DNA of 64,000 nucleotides from Acidobacteriota bacterium (GTDB lineage Bacteria; Acidobacteriota; Vicinamibacteria; Vicinamibacterales; UBA2999): the NCBI GenBank assembly GCA_947482665.1, contig CANKJK010000013.1, positions 1-64,000 of the forward strand, given 5' to 3'. Within the stretch, counting starts at the first letter, position 1. Every line of letters starts with the position of its first letter. Shown one piece after another: positions 52,932 to 62,155 of the stretch. Made by a program: the position numbers and the translations under genes. A model generated the notes under the pieces. It worked only from the letters and a program-made list of their open reading frames with translations, did not search any database and was not told the origin of the DNA.

Positions 52932-53201
52932 ATGCCCATCTTCGAATTCGACTGCCGCGGTTGCGGGAATCACTTCGAGCACCTGGTGCTGCCCTGGTGG
53001 GAGAACGCGGGTGAGCTGCCAGAGTGTCCCGCGTGCCACAAGCAGGACGTCGTCAAGGCGCTCTCCATCTGCGCGGTGAGCTCGGAAGGTACACGGCAGA
53101 ACAACCTGGCCAAGGCCCGGAAGCGGAACAGCAAGATCGTGCAGGAGAAAGAGACCGAAGAATTCAAGGAGATGGTCGACCACGCGAACGAGCATCACTA
53201 A
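52932..53201 (+). CDS. FmdB-type zinc-ribbon regulatory protein
   Basis: 89 residues from the ATG at 52932 (MPIFEFDCRGCGNHFEHLV). Two CxxC knuckles, CRGC and CPAC, in the spacing of FmdB/CxxC-CxxC-SSSS proteins, followed by a charged helical tail (KARKRNSKIVQEKETEEFKE) instead of the Ser-rich end. Family members are small putative regulators. Convergent with the next gene, overlapping by 4 bases. Confidence 0.85.
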   Translation: MPIFEFDCRGCGNHFEHLVLPWWENAGELPECPACHKQDVVKALSICAVSSEGTRQNNLAKARKRNSKIVQEKETEEFKEMVDHANEHH

Positions 53202-53641
53202 GAGCTGCCCCGGTCGAAGACGACGCGCCACACGCCATCGTCTTCAAGCCGCCAGATCGAGTTGAACCGGCCGACGGGCTTCCCGTCCGCGCCGGTCACC
53301 GGGCCGCTGGTCAGCGCGAGCCGGCCCGACTCCAGCACTTCCACCAGATCCGGCGTCCACGAAAAGGGCGCCGCCGGCGCCTCGAAATACCGCCGCCACG
53401 CCGCGGCCACCTCCTCACGCCCGCGCAGCACGGTCGCACCGGCGAACACCGCCTCGCTCGAGAGAAATGTCGTGAAGGCCGCGTGGTCCCGCTGCGCCAT
53501 GGTCCGGGCGAAGGCTTCCTCACGCGCCCGCACCGTGCGCGTCAGCGTGGCGTGGTCCTGCGGTGCGGGCCGCCCGGACTGCGCCACAAGCAGGGTGCCG
53601 CCCACCATCATCAGCGCGAGGGTCGCTGGCAGATGCGTCAT
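53198..53641 (-). CDS. secreted NTF2/SnoaL-like protein
   Basis: 147 residues from the ATG at 53641. A signal peptide (TLALMMVGGTLLVAQ) precedes a DUF4440-like NTF2 fold: VRAREEAFARTMAQRDHAAFTTFLS, VLRGREEVAAAWRRYF, and a C-terminal FNSIWRLEDDGVWRVVFDRG. Function of such secreted NTF2-like proteins is unknown. It is divergent from the PQQ-propeller gene across only 40 bases. Confidence 0.8.
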   Translation of the reverse strand: MTHLPATLALMMVGGTLLVAQSGRPAPQDHATLTRTVRAREEAFARTMAQRDHAAFTTFLSSEAVFAGATVLRGREEVAAAWRRYFEAPAAPFSWTPDLVEVLESGRLALTSGPVTGADGKPVGRFNSIWRLEDDGVWRVVFDRGSS

Positions 53642-53681
53642 GGTGGTTGACTCTAATCCATCCGCCGCATTGAATGGCCCT

Positions 53682-54914
53682 ATGCGTTCCCTCGTCCTCT
53701 GCCTCCTGTGTCTCGGGATCGGCCTGGCCACGCCTCGCGCGGAGGACTGGCCGCAGATCCTCGGGCCCGGACGGGACGGCGTCTACCGCGGCAGCGTGAA
53801 GATCGCCGACACCTGGCCCGCCGGCGGGCCGCGCGTCGTCTGGAAGAAGACCATCGGCGCCGGGCTGGCCGGCCCGGCCGTGTCCGGGGGCCGGCTCTTC
53901 CTGCATCACCGTGTGCAGAAGGAGGAGGTCGTCGAAGCCTTCGACGCCCAGAGCGGAAATCCCGTCTGGCGTTACGCCTACCCCACCGGCTACCGCGATG
54001 ACTTCGGCTTTGATGAAGGCCCGCGGGCCGTGCCCGTCGTCGCCGGCGGCCGTGTCTTTACCTACGGCGCCGAAGGGGAACTGACCGCGCTCGATGCCGC
54101 CACCGGACAAGTGGCGTGGCACCTCAACGCCATGCAGCAGTTCGGCGTCGGAAAGGGCTACTTCGGGGCGTCCGGCTCACCGCTCGTCGACGGTGACCGC
54201 GTGTTGCTCAACGCGGGCGGCAAAGCAAAGAATGCCGGCATCGTCGCCCTGGATGCCGCGACGGGCAAGGTGCTGTGGACGGCGACAAACCACGAGGCCA
54301 GCTATTCCTCCGGGACGATGGCGACCATTGGCGGCACGCGACTCGCCGTGTTTCTGACCCGCGAAGGGCTGGTCGGCCTCGACCCCGCCACCGGCACCGT
54401 CCGGTTCCAGCAGCGCTGGCGCGCGCGGTACGCGGCATCCGTCAACGCGGCCACGCCGCTCATCACTGGCGATCAGATCTTCATCTCCGCCAGCTACGAG
54501 ACCGGGGCGAACCTCCTGCGCGTGGGCGCCGCCGGTGCGCTCACCTCGGTATGGGCCGATGACGACACCCTCTCCAATCACTACGCGACCAGCGTGCTCG
54601 TCGACGGCGTGCTCTACGGCTTTCACGGGCGACAGGAGTACAGCCCGAGCCTGCGCGCCGTCGAGTTGAAGACCGGAAAGGTCCGTTGGAGCGAGGAGAA
54701 GTTCGGCGCCGGCACCGTGATGGCCATCGGGAACCGGCTCCTGGTCCTCTGCGAAGATGGCCGGCTGATGCTCGCGCCGCTCGGCACCCCGACGTTCCGG
54801 CCGCTGGCCCGGGCCTCTGTGCTCCCGGCCACCGTGCGGGCGTACCCGGCGTTTGCCGACGGCCTGCTGTATCTCCGGAACGACCGCACGCTCGTCGCGC
54901 TCGACCTGCGCTGA
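53682..54914 (+). CDS. secreted PQQ-type beta-propeller protein
   Basis: 410 residues. A signal peptide is followed by repeated propeller blades with the PQQ-repeat pattern (ALDAATGQVAWHL, ALDAATGKVLWTA, GLDPATGTVRFQQ, AVELKTGKVRWSE). The Trp-docking motif ending A-x-D-x-x-T/S-G-x-x-x-W recurs. No haem motif and no obvious PQQ ligands, so it is more likely a structural or BamB-like propeller than a dehydrogenase. Confidence 0.83.
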   Translation: MRSLVLCLLCLGIGLATPRAEDWPQILGPGRDGVYRGSVKIADTWPAGGPRVVWKKTIGAGLAGPAVSGGRLFLHHRVQKEEVVEAFDAQSGNPVWRYAYPTGYRDDFGFDEGPRAVPVVAGGRVFTYGAEGELTALDAATGQVAWHLNAMQQFGVGKGYFGASGSPLVDGDRVLLNAGGKAKNAGIVALDAATGKVLWTATNHEASYSSGTMATIGGTRLAVFLTREGLVGLDPATGTVRFQQRWRARYAASVNAATPLITGDQIFISASYETGANLLRVGAAGALTSVWADDDTLSNHYATSVLVDGVLYGFHGRQEYSPSLRAVELKTGKVRWSEEKFGAGTVMAIGNRLLVLCEDGRLMLAPLGTPTFRPLARASVLPATVRAYPAFADGLLYLRNDRTLVALDLR

Positions 54915-55099
54915 CCCCCGCCTTGGACACCGGGCCTCGCGCTCCCGGCACCCGCCTTGCTCCCCTGGGTGACGGGGCGCCGCGTAAGGGTGGCGCACGG
55001 CACTTCCAACGGTTTTTTGGCGCAATTCCTGTCTTGGCCTCGCGCGTGGCGCCTGTGCCTTGGCCGGGGCGCCGACGTGAGGGGACGTTCTACCGACAC

Positions 55100-57181
55100 A
55101 TGCGCGCGACCACCATCTTTCATCCCGTGCTCGTCATCGCCACCGCGCCAACGGACGCTGTGCTGGCCGTGGCCTATGCCGCCCGCGCACAGACACCGTA
55201 CCGGCCACTGACGATCATCGTGAACCAGGCCCGCGTGGACACCATCCAGCGCGGGGCGCCGCCTGACAGCACCGTGCTGGGCTTCGAGGGCGAGCGATTC
55301 AGTCTGGATAATCTCTCTGTGCTCGCCCTCGCTGCCCGGATGCACGCGGTGGACGTACACCGCACACTGATCGCCGCCACCGGCCACTCGGTCCATGAAT
55401 ACGACCACGCCGTCCGGACGGCCGCGCGCTTCGGCGCGTTTCCACGTGACGTGCGGTTCGCGCAGGTCCACACCAACGGCGCGGTGACGATTACGCCCGT
55501 GCTGCTCCGCCGCGTGCAAGAAGCCGGTGGCCAGGCGGCCTCGCTGCTCCGGAGTCCGCTGGGCTGGGCGCTGCTTGGCCTGGCCGGAGGTGGCCTCGGA
55601 CTGACCCTCGACCATGGCGCCGCGCCGTGGCTGTGTCTCCTCGCGGCACACGTGCTGACGGCGATGTCGCAGTGGGCGTCCTGGGGTGAATACACCGGGG
55701 ATGCCGGTATCCATCTTCAACTGGCGCGACGGACGGGATCCGGTGAACCGTTCTGCTTCGACCCCGGACAGTATTCGGCCGGGTCCTCCAGTCCCCTCTG
55801 GACGCTCCTGCTCGCGGGACTCTGGCGTGCGGGTCTCGGCCGGCGGCTTGAAACAGGCGGCACGTTCATGGCCGTGGCCTGCGCGCATCTCGCGCTGCTC
55901 GCGCTTGCGGTGGGCGCCTACCGGTGGCTTGGCGCCGGGCCCTGGTGGGGCCTTGCGCCGCTTCTGCTCGCGACGCTGCCACAGTTTCACGTCTGGACCA
56001 CGCGGGCCATGGAGACCAGCCTGGCCGTGCTGACCGGCGCGCTCGTGTGCGGCGTCACGCTCTCCGGTGCCGGCCTCCCGATCAGCGTCCCCCTGACCGT
56101 GTTCGCACTCGCCTTCCTTGTGCGCTGGGAGCACGCAGTCCTGCTCGCACCCGTCTATCTCCTGAGCGTCTGGCGTTACGGGCCGATGCTGCTGCTGGCG
56201 CCCCTCCCGATTCTGACCATCGCCGCGCTGAACTTCGCTCGGACCGGATCGCCCGTGGCCTCGACGGCCTCATCCCGTCGCCGCGCGGCCCAGGCGGCCC
56301 GCCACGACGCCAGCGCACCGCAGTGGCCGGAGGCTGTGCGCGACCTGGTGTTCTCGAAGCCCGGACTCGCGCTGGCCGCCCTCGCCGGCATCGCCGCAGT
56401 GGCGCTGAGGCCAGAGCCCGGACCCGCGGCCATGACGGCGTCGTTTCTGCTCGGCGCACTGTTCTTCTCCGTCGTCGTTCCGATGACCTACGACGAGCGG
56501 TACCTGATGCCGTCCATCCCCGCCTTCGTCTTGCTGGCCGTGTCCAGCGTGCAGGCGGCCCCTGCCCCCTCCATGCGGCAGGCGGCGCTCATCGCCGCCG
56601 GTATCCTGACGATGGAACGCATCGTCACCCTTGTGGATGGCTGGCCCGCGCGGCGCCGGGCGGCGGCCCGCGGCCACATCCACGAGCGCGAGTTCCGCCG
56701 GAGAGTCGGCCGGGAGATCGACGCCATGCTGCCGCCCCACGGGATCCTCGGCTGCATCGAAGTCGATCTGCGCTGGTTCATGCCGCGTGCGGACCTGCAG
56801 GTCGTCGGCTTCGACGCCGTCCTCGACGGTACCGTCGCGCCCTCCGTCCACTCTGGGCACTATGCCGACCTGCTCCGACGGCGCGGCGTCTCGCATGTGC
56901 TCATCGAAGAGAATCTGCACCGGCGCGCAGGGTGGCGCGACACGGACCTCTGCCTGCTCGTCGGGCAACGTGGCGAGGTCGAGATTCCCGGGGCCGGAAG
57001 GCTCTCGCCGATCCGAGCGTGGGCCTATCGGAACTGGGGAGACGGCACGCCCGTCCGCTGGGTGCTCTGGCGCGTCGAGGGTGACACCGTCGCGCAACCG
57101 CCCGCCGCGGCCACGGCCGTCGCGCCTACGCGCACACCCGTCGACACCTCCCACACAGAGGACCTGGCGGTGGCGGCATGA
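55100..57181 (+). CDS. multi-pass membrane glycosyltransferase-like protein
   Basis: 693 residues from the ATG at 55100. An N-terminal soluble segment of about 140 residues (PVLVIATAPTDAVLAVAYAA, LTIIVNQARVDTI) precedes ten or so membrane helices (about 150-510), then a C-terminal soluble part. The layout, with EYTGDAGIHLQLARR in an early loop and DERYLMPSIPAFVLLAV later, recalls GT-C mannosyl- or arabinosyltransferases, where an acidic loop residue is catalytic. Its stop overlaps the next gene's start by ATGA, a methyltransferase. The spacer 54915-55099 before it shows nothing I can assign. Confidence 0.6.
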   Translation: MRATTIFHPVLVIATAPTDAVLAVAYAARAQTPYRPLTIIVNQARVDTIQRGAPPDSTVLGFEGERFSLDNLSVLALAARMHAVDVHRTLIAATGHSVHEYDHAVRTAARFGAFPRDVRFAQVHTNGAVTITPVLLRRVQEAGGQAASLLRSPLGWALLGLAGGGLGLTLDHGAAPWLCLLAAHVLTAMSQWASWGEYTGDAGIHLQLARRTGSGEPFCFDPGQYSAGSSSPLWTLLLAGLWRAGLGRRLETGGTFMAVACAHLALLALAVGAYRWLGAGPWWGLAPLLLATLPQFHVWTTRAMETSLAVLTGALVCGVTLSGAGLPISVPLTVFALAFLVRWEHAVLLAPVYLLSVWRYGPMLLLAPLPILTIAALNFARTGSPVASTASSRRRAAQAARHDASAPQWPEAVRDLVFSKPGLALAALAGIAAVALRPEPGPAAMTASFLLGALFFSVVVPMTYDERYLMPSIPAFVLLAVSSVQAAPAPSMRQAALIAAGILTMERIVTLVDGWPARRRAAARGHIHEREFRRRVGREIDAMLPPHGILGCIEVDLRWFMPRADLQVVGFDAVLDGTVAPSVHSGHYADLLRRRGVSHVLIEENLHRRAGWRDTDLCLLVGQRGEVEIPGAGRLSPIRAWAYRNWGDGTPVRWVLWRVEGDTVAQPPAAATAVAPTRTPVDTSHTEDLAVAA

Positions 57182-58029
57182 CCGGCTGGGATCCCCTTCA
57201 TCGCGCCGAACACGCGTGGCTCGATCACGCGCAGGCCCTCTACGCGCAGACCGGTGTCAGCCTGCGTGAGACGCCGGTGCACTACTACCTGGACGGCATG
57301 CGCACCGGAGGATCCATTCACAAGGATGACCTGTTCGTCCTGCGGCGCATCCTGACGGGCGTGGACGTGGAGACCGCGTTCGTCGTCGGTGCGGCCTTCG
57401 GGTTCTCGTCCCTCTTTCTCGCATCGGTGCTGCGCGGCGCCACCGTGCTCAGTCTCGACAACTGGAGCGAAGGCACCGACGGCCGCCGCGCGGGCGCCAT
57501 CTGCGCCAGCCTTGCGGCGCTCGACGATGACGCGTGCCGCCGGCTGCGCTTCGCAACCGGCCATTCCCCGCAGGACACCGGCTCGTCGCTCGAGGCCGCC
57601 GCCATGGGACAGGTCGATCTGGCCTTCATCGACGGCCTGCACACCAACGCACAAACCATGCTGGACCTCGAGGGCGTCTGGCCCCGGCTCCACCATGGCA
57701 GTCTCGTGCTCTTGCACGACGTGCGGCTGTTCCGGCTGCATGAGGCGCTCGGGTGGCTTGTCGGGCAATCGGCCTTCGACACGGTTGTGATGTTGAACAC
57801 CGCCCCAGGCACGGTCATCGCCTTCAACCGCGAGGTGCATCCCACCGCCTTCCGCGCGCTGCAGGAGCCTGGCATGGTGGCCCACTGGCGACCGGAGCTC
57901 TCCACGCCCGAGAGCACGACGATGCGATTTCCGGCACTGGGCTGGTCCCCCGACGACGATACGCGGGAGCAACGGCATCACGAGACGCCGCGGCCGGCCA
58001 CGCGCTGGCCCGTCAGGCGCACGGCCTAG
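57178..58029 (+). CDS. class I SAM-dependent methyltransferase (Methyltransf_24/CmcI type)
   Basis: 283 residues. SAM-binding motif FVVGAAFGFSSLFLASVL, acidic loop VLSLDNWSEG, then QVDLAFIDGLHTNAQTMLDLEGVWPRL and GSLVLLHDVRLF, which follow the CmcI/Methyltransf_24 order (Asp-Gly-x-His, then Leu-His-Asp). Coupled to the preceding membrane protein, so it probably modifies a glycan or lipid-linked sugar. The C-terminal 50 residues are a polar tail. Confidence 0.78.
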   Translation: MTGWDPLHRAEHAWLDHAQALYAQTGVSLRETPVHYYLDGMRTGGSIHKDDLFVLRRILTGVDVETAFVVGAAFGFSSLFLASVLRGATVLSLDNWSEGTDGRRAGAICASLAALDDDACRRLRFATGHSPQDTGSSLEAAAMGQVDLAFIDGLHTNAQTMLDLEGVWPRLHHGSLVLLHDVRLFRLHEALGWLVGQSAFDTVVMLNTAPGTVIAFNREVHPTAFRALQEPGMVAHWRPELSTPESTTMRFPALGWSPDDDTREQRHHETPRPATRWPVRRTA

Positions 58030-58098
58030 AGGCGGTCAGGAATCAGCCGCGCGGGCCCGAGTTCAATTCAGGTCGACTTCAGACCGTCCAGATCCATC

Positions 58099-60066
58099 TC
58101 AGTGGGCCTGAGCGGCGAGCGTCTGGAGCAGAGCATCCTTGAAGTACGACGGCGGGATCTGCCCCTGGGCCATGAAGGCGAGGTGGAAGGCCTTTGCCGA
58201 AAATGCCCGCCCCTGCTGCCGTGCCGCCTCCTCGCGCATGGCATAGATCAAGTCCTTGCCCACGCGGTAGGTGACAGCCTGGGTCGGCCACTTGGAATAC
58301 CGGTAGATCGCCCGATCGGCGGCTTCGCAGCTCGCGCGCTTGGCGGGCAGCGCCAGCACCGCCGCGTCGGTGCACTTGCCAGGCAGGAAATCGCGCGTCT
58401 CCGAGAACAGCGTGACGGCCTCGTCGTAGCCCAGTTTCCCGGTGTGCATGCCGGTGTCGATGCGCACGCGCAGGTCGCGGTAGAGCTTGTACCAGAGCTG
58501 ATAGAGCCGCTCTTCAGGCGCGTAGAAGCCGTTGAGTGCGCCCTCCACGGACTCGGCCATGAGCGACTCGGCATAGAGACCCCACCCTTCCGCTGACACG
58601 GAGTCCTCCCACATCGAGGAGGAGTCCTCGACGGCCCCTGGAGTCAGCCACCGCACGGGCGCGATCTGGTCCCGCACACTGGTCACCACTTTGTAGTACC
58701 AGTCGTGACCCGGAAAACCTTCGTGCGCGGCGAGTGCGGCAATGGAGGCGCGGTTGTTCTGCTTGAGTGCTTCCACGTCATTGTGGGTCGGCGAGACGTA
58801 GAAGCGGCCCACGCCCGCGTTCTTGAAGGGCGGCGCCGGATAGTAGGAGGCACCATCCATCGATGGCTGCAAAGGCAGCGGCGTCTCAACCACGTCCAGC
58901 TTGTAGTCGGATGGCACGTCAAAGAGGCCGTTCGTCCGGCCGAACGCGACAAGGCGGAAGGCCGCGTCGCGGTACCAGCCGATCATCTCCTCGTCCGAGC
59001 GTGGATAGTCCTTGGACAGTTCGTCGAGAACGATCCGCACGGCGGCGCGGTCGTTGTCGGGTAGTTTCCACTCGTGCTTGATGGCAATCTGCCTGGCGAG
59101 GGTCGCCATGGCGCGCACGGTCCGCTCGACGACCGGCCACGCGTCTTCAAACAGGGACCCCGAGGTCATCGGCAGGTGGAGGTTATTCGTCAGCGCCCAG
59201 TTGTATTCCGCTTCGCCCATGGCGAATCGGTCCGCAGTAAACGCGGGCTTGAGCGTCCCGTGGGGGCCGCCGTCAAAGAAGGTCATCCCGAGGAAGTCGC
59301 GGAACTGGAGGAAGGCGGCCGAGGCCTCCTGGCCGGTGGCCTTCACCTGCGAGACCATTTCAGCCTTCCTGGGGCCACTGATCCTCGCGGCCGCCAGGGC
59401 GGGGAGCGTCTGGGTGAAGTACTTGGCATTCGCTTCTGACGTGGCCACGCCGTCACGCTGAATCATGCGAGGGTCTGGCGTGTTGCCGGACTTCACGCCT
59501 GCACCGATCTGCGCGCGAGCCGTCACGAGAAACGCCGGCACAGCTTTCACGCGCGCAATGATGAACGCCCACTCCTCGTCGGTCCCAAATGTGGAGGGGC
59601 CCGTCTGGGAGAGCCCCTGAATCTGCCAATCCAGCGCGCGGAAGGGTTCGGCCGTATAGGTGTCGAGCGCCCGCTCCTGGTAGCGGCGGCCCTGATGCTG
59701 GTGCAGCAGGAACCCAATCTGCGAGAGTGCGACCTCGCGGTCGATGCGCATCGCGGGCGACAGGGGGGACTCCCGCATCTTCTCAAGGTTCGCCTTGATC
59801 CAGCTCAGCCAGGCGTCCTCCCCGGCCAAAGCCGTGGCTGAATGGTCCCTCAGCTTGCCGTCCACGTCTCGGAGCGAGACGTCCAGACCGCTGCCGCCGA
59901 GATAGGTGTTCACGGACGGATTCCGGCGGAGGAACTCGACGCTGTATTCCCGAAGAAACTTCTTCAGGATGGCACTCGGGTCGCCCTTCGGCTCCACGGG
60001 CGCGCTCGGCCGCCCGCATGCGGAAACCAGACACAAGACACACATCCCTGCCACGCCGACGCGCAT
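58099..60066 (-). CDS. DUF885-family lipoprotein, possible metallopeptidase
   Basis: 655 residues. The signal sequence ends in a lipobox (LVSAC-G). The DUF885 fold shows ALDWQIQGLSQTGPSTFG, and later IAALAAHEGFPGHDWYYK with the HExxPGH element used for zinc binding in this family, and SSSMWEDSVSAEGWGLYAESLM with a downstream Glu. Metal-dependent peptidase activity is inferred from the family. Divergent from the LPMO-like gene. Confidence 0.83.
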   Translation of the reverse strand: MRVGVAGMCVLCLVSACGRPSAPVEPKGDPSAILKKFLREYSVEFLRRNPSVNTYLGGSGLDVSLRDVDGKLRDHSATALAGEDAWLSWIKANLEKMRESPLSPAMRIDREVALSQIGFLLHQHQGRRYQERALDTYTAEPFRALDWQIQGLSQTGPSTFGTDEEWAFIIARVKAVPAFLVTARAQIGAGVKSGNTPDPRMIQRDGVATSEANAKYFTQTLPALAAARISGPRKAEMVSQVKATGQEASAAFLQFRDFLGMTFFDGGPHGTLKPAFTADRFAMGEAEYNWALTNNLHLPMTSGSLFEDAWPVVERTVRAMATLARQIAIKHEWKLPDNDRAAVRIVLDELSKDYPRSDEEMIGWYRDAAFRLVAFGRTNGLFDVPSDYKLDVVETPLPLQPSMDGASYYPAPPFKNAGVGRFYVSPTHNDVEALKQNNRASIAALAAHEGFPGHDWYYKVVTSVRDQIAPVRWLTPGAVEDSSSMWEDSVSAEGWGLYAESLMAESVEGALNGFYAPEERLYQLWYKLYRDLRVRIDTGMHTGKLGYDEAVTLFSETRDFLPGKCTDAAVLALPAKRASCEAADRAIYRYSKWPTQAVTYRVGKDLIYAMREEAARQQGRAFSAKAFHLAFMAQGQIPPSYFKDALLQTLAAQAH

Positions 60067-60106
60067 TACACCCCCCAGCCAGTTCCTGGGAACGGAACGG
60101 ACCTGA

Positions 60107-60114
60107 ACTATAGT
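60107..60114. promoter_or_regulatory. palindromic -10-like element between divergent genes
   Basis: ACTATAGT reads as a TATAGT -10 on either strand in the 93-base spacer between the DUF885 and LPMO-like genes. No matching -35 at 17 bases on either side, so activator dependence or an extended -10 would be needed. Confidence 0.3.
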
Positions 60115-60159
60115 CCGTCTACGCGCCCATCCCTACCACTCCGACGAGGACCGCTGACC

Positions 60160-60783
60160 ATGCGCACATCGCTCCGTTTCGCTTCGGCCTGCGCGGCCGC
60201 CCTGCTCATCACACCGGCCGTCGGGCTGGCCCATTTCAAGCTGCTGGAGCCGGCCAGCGCCATCGTGGAAAACGAACGCGGCGACCCTCAGAAAGCGGAA
60301 CCGTGCGGCGGAGACGGCAAGGGACCTGGCACGCCGTCCGGAGTGGTCAACAAGGCCACCGGCGGCTCGAAGATCCACCTCAAGGTCATGGAGACCATCT
60401 ATCACCCTGGCCACTACCGCGTGGCGCTGGCGGTCAACGACCGGACCGAGCTCCCGCAGGATCCCGTCACCACGACGCGCGAGACCGAGAAGGGGCCGTA
60501 CTCCACGTGGGCGGTGATTCAGAGCCCGGCGCAGTTGCCGGTGATCGCGGACGGCCTCTTTCCGCACTACAAGCGGCCGGCGGCTCCGCAGACGTTCGAG
60601 ACAGATGTCGAGCTGCCCAACATCAGCTGCGAACGCTGCACGCTGCAGATCATCCAGTTCATGGCGGAGCACGGCTACAACAAGCCGGGCGGGTATTCCT
60701 ACCACCACTGTGCGGACTTCCAGATCACAGCGGACACGTCCAAGCCGCTCGACAAGGGCTGGCCCGCGGCGGCCGCGAAGTAA
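60160..60783 (+). CDS. LPMO-like (SCE4755-type) secreted copper protein
   Basis: 207 residues from the ATG at 60160, with GAGGA upstream. A signal peptide ends ...VGLA, so the mature protein begins with His25 (HFKLLEPASA). An N-terminal His after cleavage plus a second His (His85 in HPGHYRVAL) form the histidine brace that binds copper in lytic polysaccharide monooxygenases. Further features are PCGGDGKG, a Cys pair in ISCERCTLQIIQF and the C-terminal HHCADFQI. This matches the SCE4755 LPMO-like group. Oxidative polysaccharide cleavage is inferred. Convergent with a haem protein gene, 8 bases apart. Confidence 0.8.
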   Translation: MRTSLRFASACAAALLITPAVGLAHFKLLEPASAIVENERGDPQKAEPCGGDGKGPGTPSGVVNKATGGSKIHLKVMETIYHPGHYRVALAVNDRTELPQDPVTTTRETEKGPYSTWAVIQSPAQLPVIADGLFPHYKRPAAPQTFETDVELPNISCERCTLQIIQFMAEHGYNKPGGYSYHHCADFQITADTSKPLDKGWPAAAAK

Positions 60784-60791
60784 GCCGGGGC

Positions 60792-62069
60792 CTAGCTCTT
60801 CACCGGCTTGAAATACGCCGGCAGCCCGGACTTGGTCTCGATCAGGATGTCCACAATCGCCTGCCGGTCGGCCAGCGTCAGCACCGACCGGTAGCGCGGA
60901 TCCTTCTCCGCGCCTGACAGGACCTGCCACATCCGTTCATAGATGAGCCCTTTCATCACGGGCGGTAGCGCATCGAACATCGGGGAGTACACGAGATAAC
61001 TGCAGGGATACTTCTGCAGCCGCGTGGTGAGGTCGAGCTGGCGCAGCGACCGGCCGCGCTTGTCGGCGGGCCCCTGCGCCGCGAAGCGCTCTGCGAACCC
61101 AGAATTGCCCTGGACCCGTCCGCTGAGCGGTGCCTCGCCGATGAACAGCAGGCTGTCCACAACGTCATCGGCCACGGCCTTCAGCACCGGCAGATTTGCC
61201 CCGGGGACCTTTGCGGCCGCGCCCTGGCCCCCCGCCATCCGCGCCTCCCAGCCCGCGCGGATCAGCAGGTCGACCATGCCGACCTGATGGGAGAACACCA
61301 TCAATGCCGCCACGTCGCTCTTGAACGACAGGTATCCCTCGGGATCGTAGAGTCCGTCGGTGGAGGGGAGAACGGCCGTGGGCTTCTCGCCGAGCGCATC
61401 GAGGCCATTCCCGAGGTGCCCACCAGGCGTCTCGGCGCCGGTCACCAACCAGCCGCCGAACCGCTTCGCGAATGGCATCGTGTGCCGGGTGAAGGTCACT
61501 GAGCCAAACGTCTTATCCGTTTCGGGCGTGGTGCTGAACAACAGCATGCCGGGAACACCCTGTGTGTCGCCCGTCATGTGGCACCCGAGACAGATCATCT
61601 CGCGCTTGAACCGCGGCTTCTCGACGGGCTTCTGCGGCAGCGTATAGAACACGACGCCCTGCCGGGCATCCTGCACCGCCACTTCGAGCGCCTCACCGCC
61701 ACGGACGAAGCCGACGGCCGCGACATCGTTGAAGAAGATCGCGCGGGGATTCTGCTGATTGATCCGGCGGCCCTGCAGGCTCCCTTTCGAAAAGACCAGC
61801 ATCTGCGAATCGGGATTGAGGCCGATGGCCTCAACAGCAGCCTTCAGATATCCGGCGGGACCGTCAAACCCAAGCGTCAAGGTGCCCGCGTCGATCCGGG
61901 CATTCAGCCGGTCCACGACGTTATCGAGCGGGCCTGTGCTGTATTGGATGCTGGGATCGTCAGCGGAGCCCTGGAAGAGTCCGGCCCGCTGAGCAGAAGG
62001 TGTGGCGCCGGTGAGCAGCAGCGCCACCACCAGCAACAGAGCCGAAGACGCGAAGACAGTGATGCGCAT
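60792..62069 (-). CDS. exported mono-haem CxxCH protein of unknown function
   Basis: 425 residues with a signal peptide (SSALLLVVALLLTGATPSAQ). One c-type haem motif, Cys160-LG-Cys163-His164 (MICLGCHMTG), lies mid-protein, not in a classical cytochrome c domain. The flanks look like a larger all-in-one fold with FSTTPETDKTFGSVTFTRHTM, a possible second haem ligand region, and YLVYSPMFDALP late in the sequence. It could carry electrons in the periplasm. Convergent with the LPMO-like gene, which may need an electron donor. Confidence 0.7.
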   Translation of the reverse strand: MRITVFASSALLLVVALLLTGATPSAQRAGLFQGSADDPSIQYSTGPLDNVVDRLNARIDAGTLTLGFDGPAGYLKAAVEAIGLNPDSQMLVFSKGSLQGRRINQQNPRAIFFNDVAAVGFVRGGEALEVAVQDARQGVVFYTLPQKPVEKPRFKREMICLGCHMTGDTQGVPGMLLFSTTPETDKTFGSVTFTRHTMPFAKRFGGWLVTGAETPGGHLGNGLDALGEKPTAVLPSTDGLYDPEGYLSFKSDVAALMVFSHQVGMVDLLIRAGWEARMAGGQGAAAKVPGANLPVLKAVADDVVDSLLFIGEAPLSGRVQGNSGFAERFAAQGPADKRGRSLRQLDLTTRLQKYPCSYLVYSPMFDALPPVMKGLIYERMWQVLSGAEKDPRYRSVLTLADRQAIVDILIETKSGLPAYFKPVKS

Positions 62070-62155
62070 ATGAGACAGATAGTTCCGCCTCAGATTCTAG
62101 CCGGGCGTCCGGACTGCCGGCCAGCGCCGACTGCGGTGGGCGGTTGAGCTTGGGG

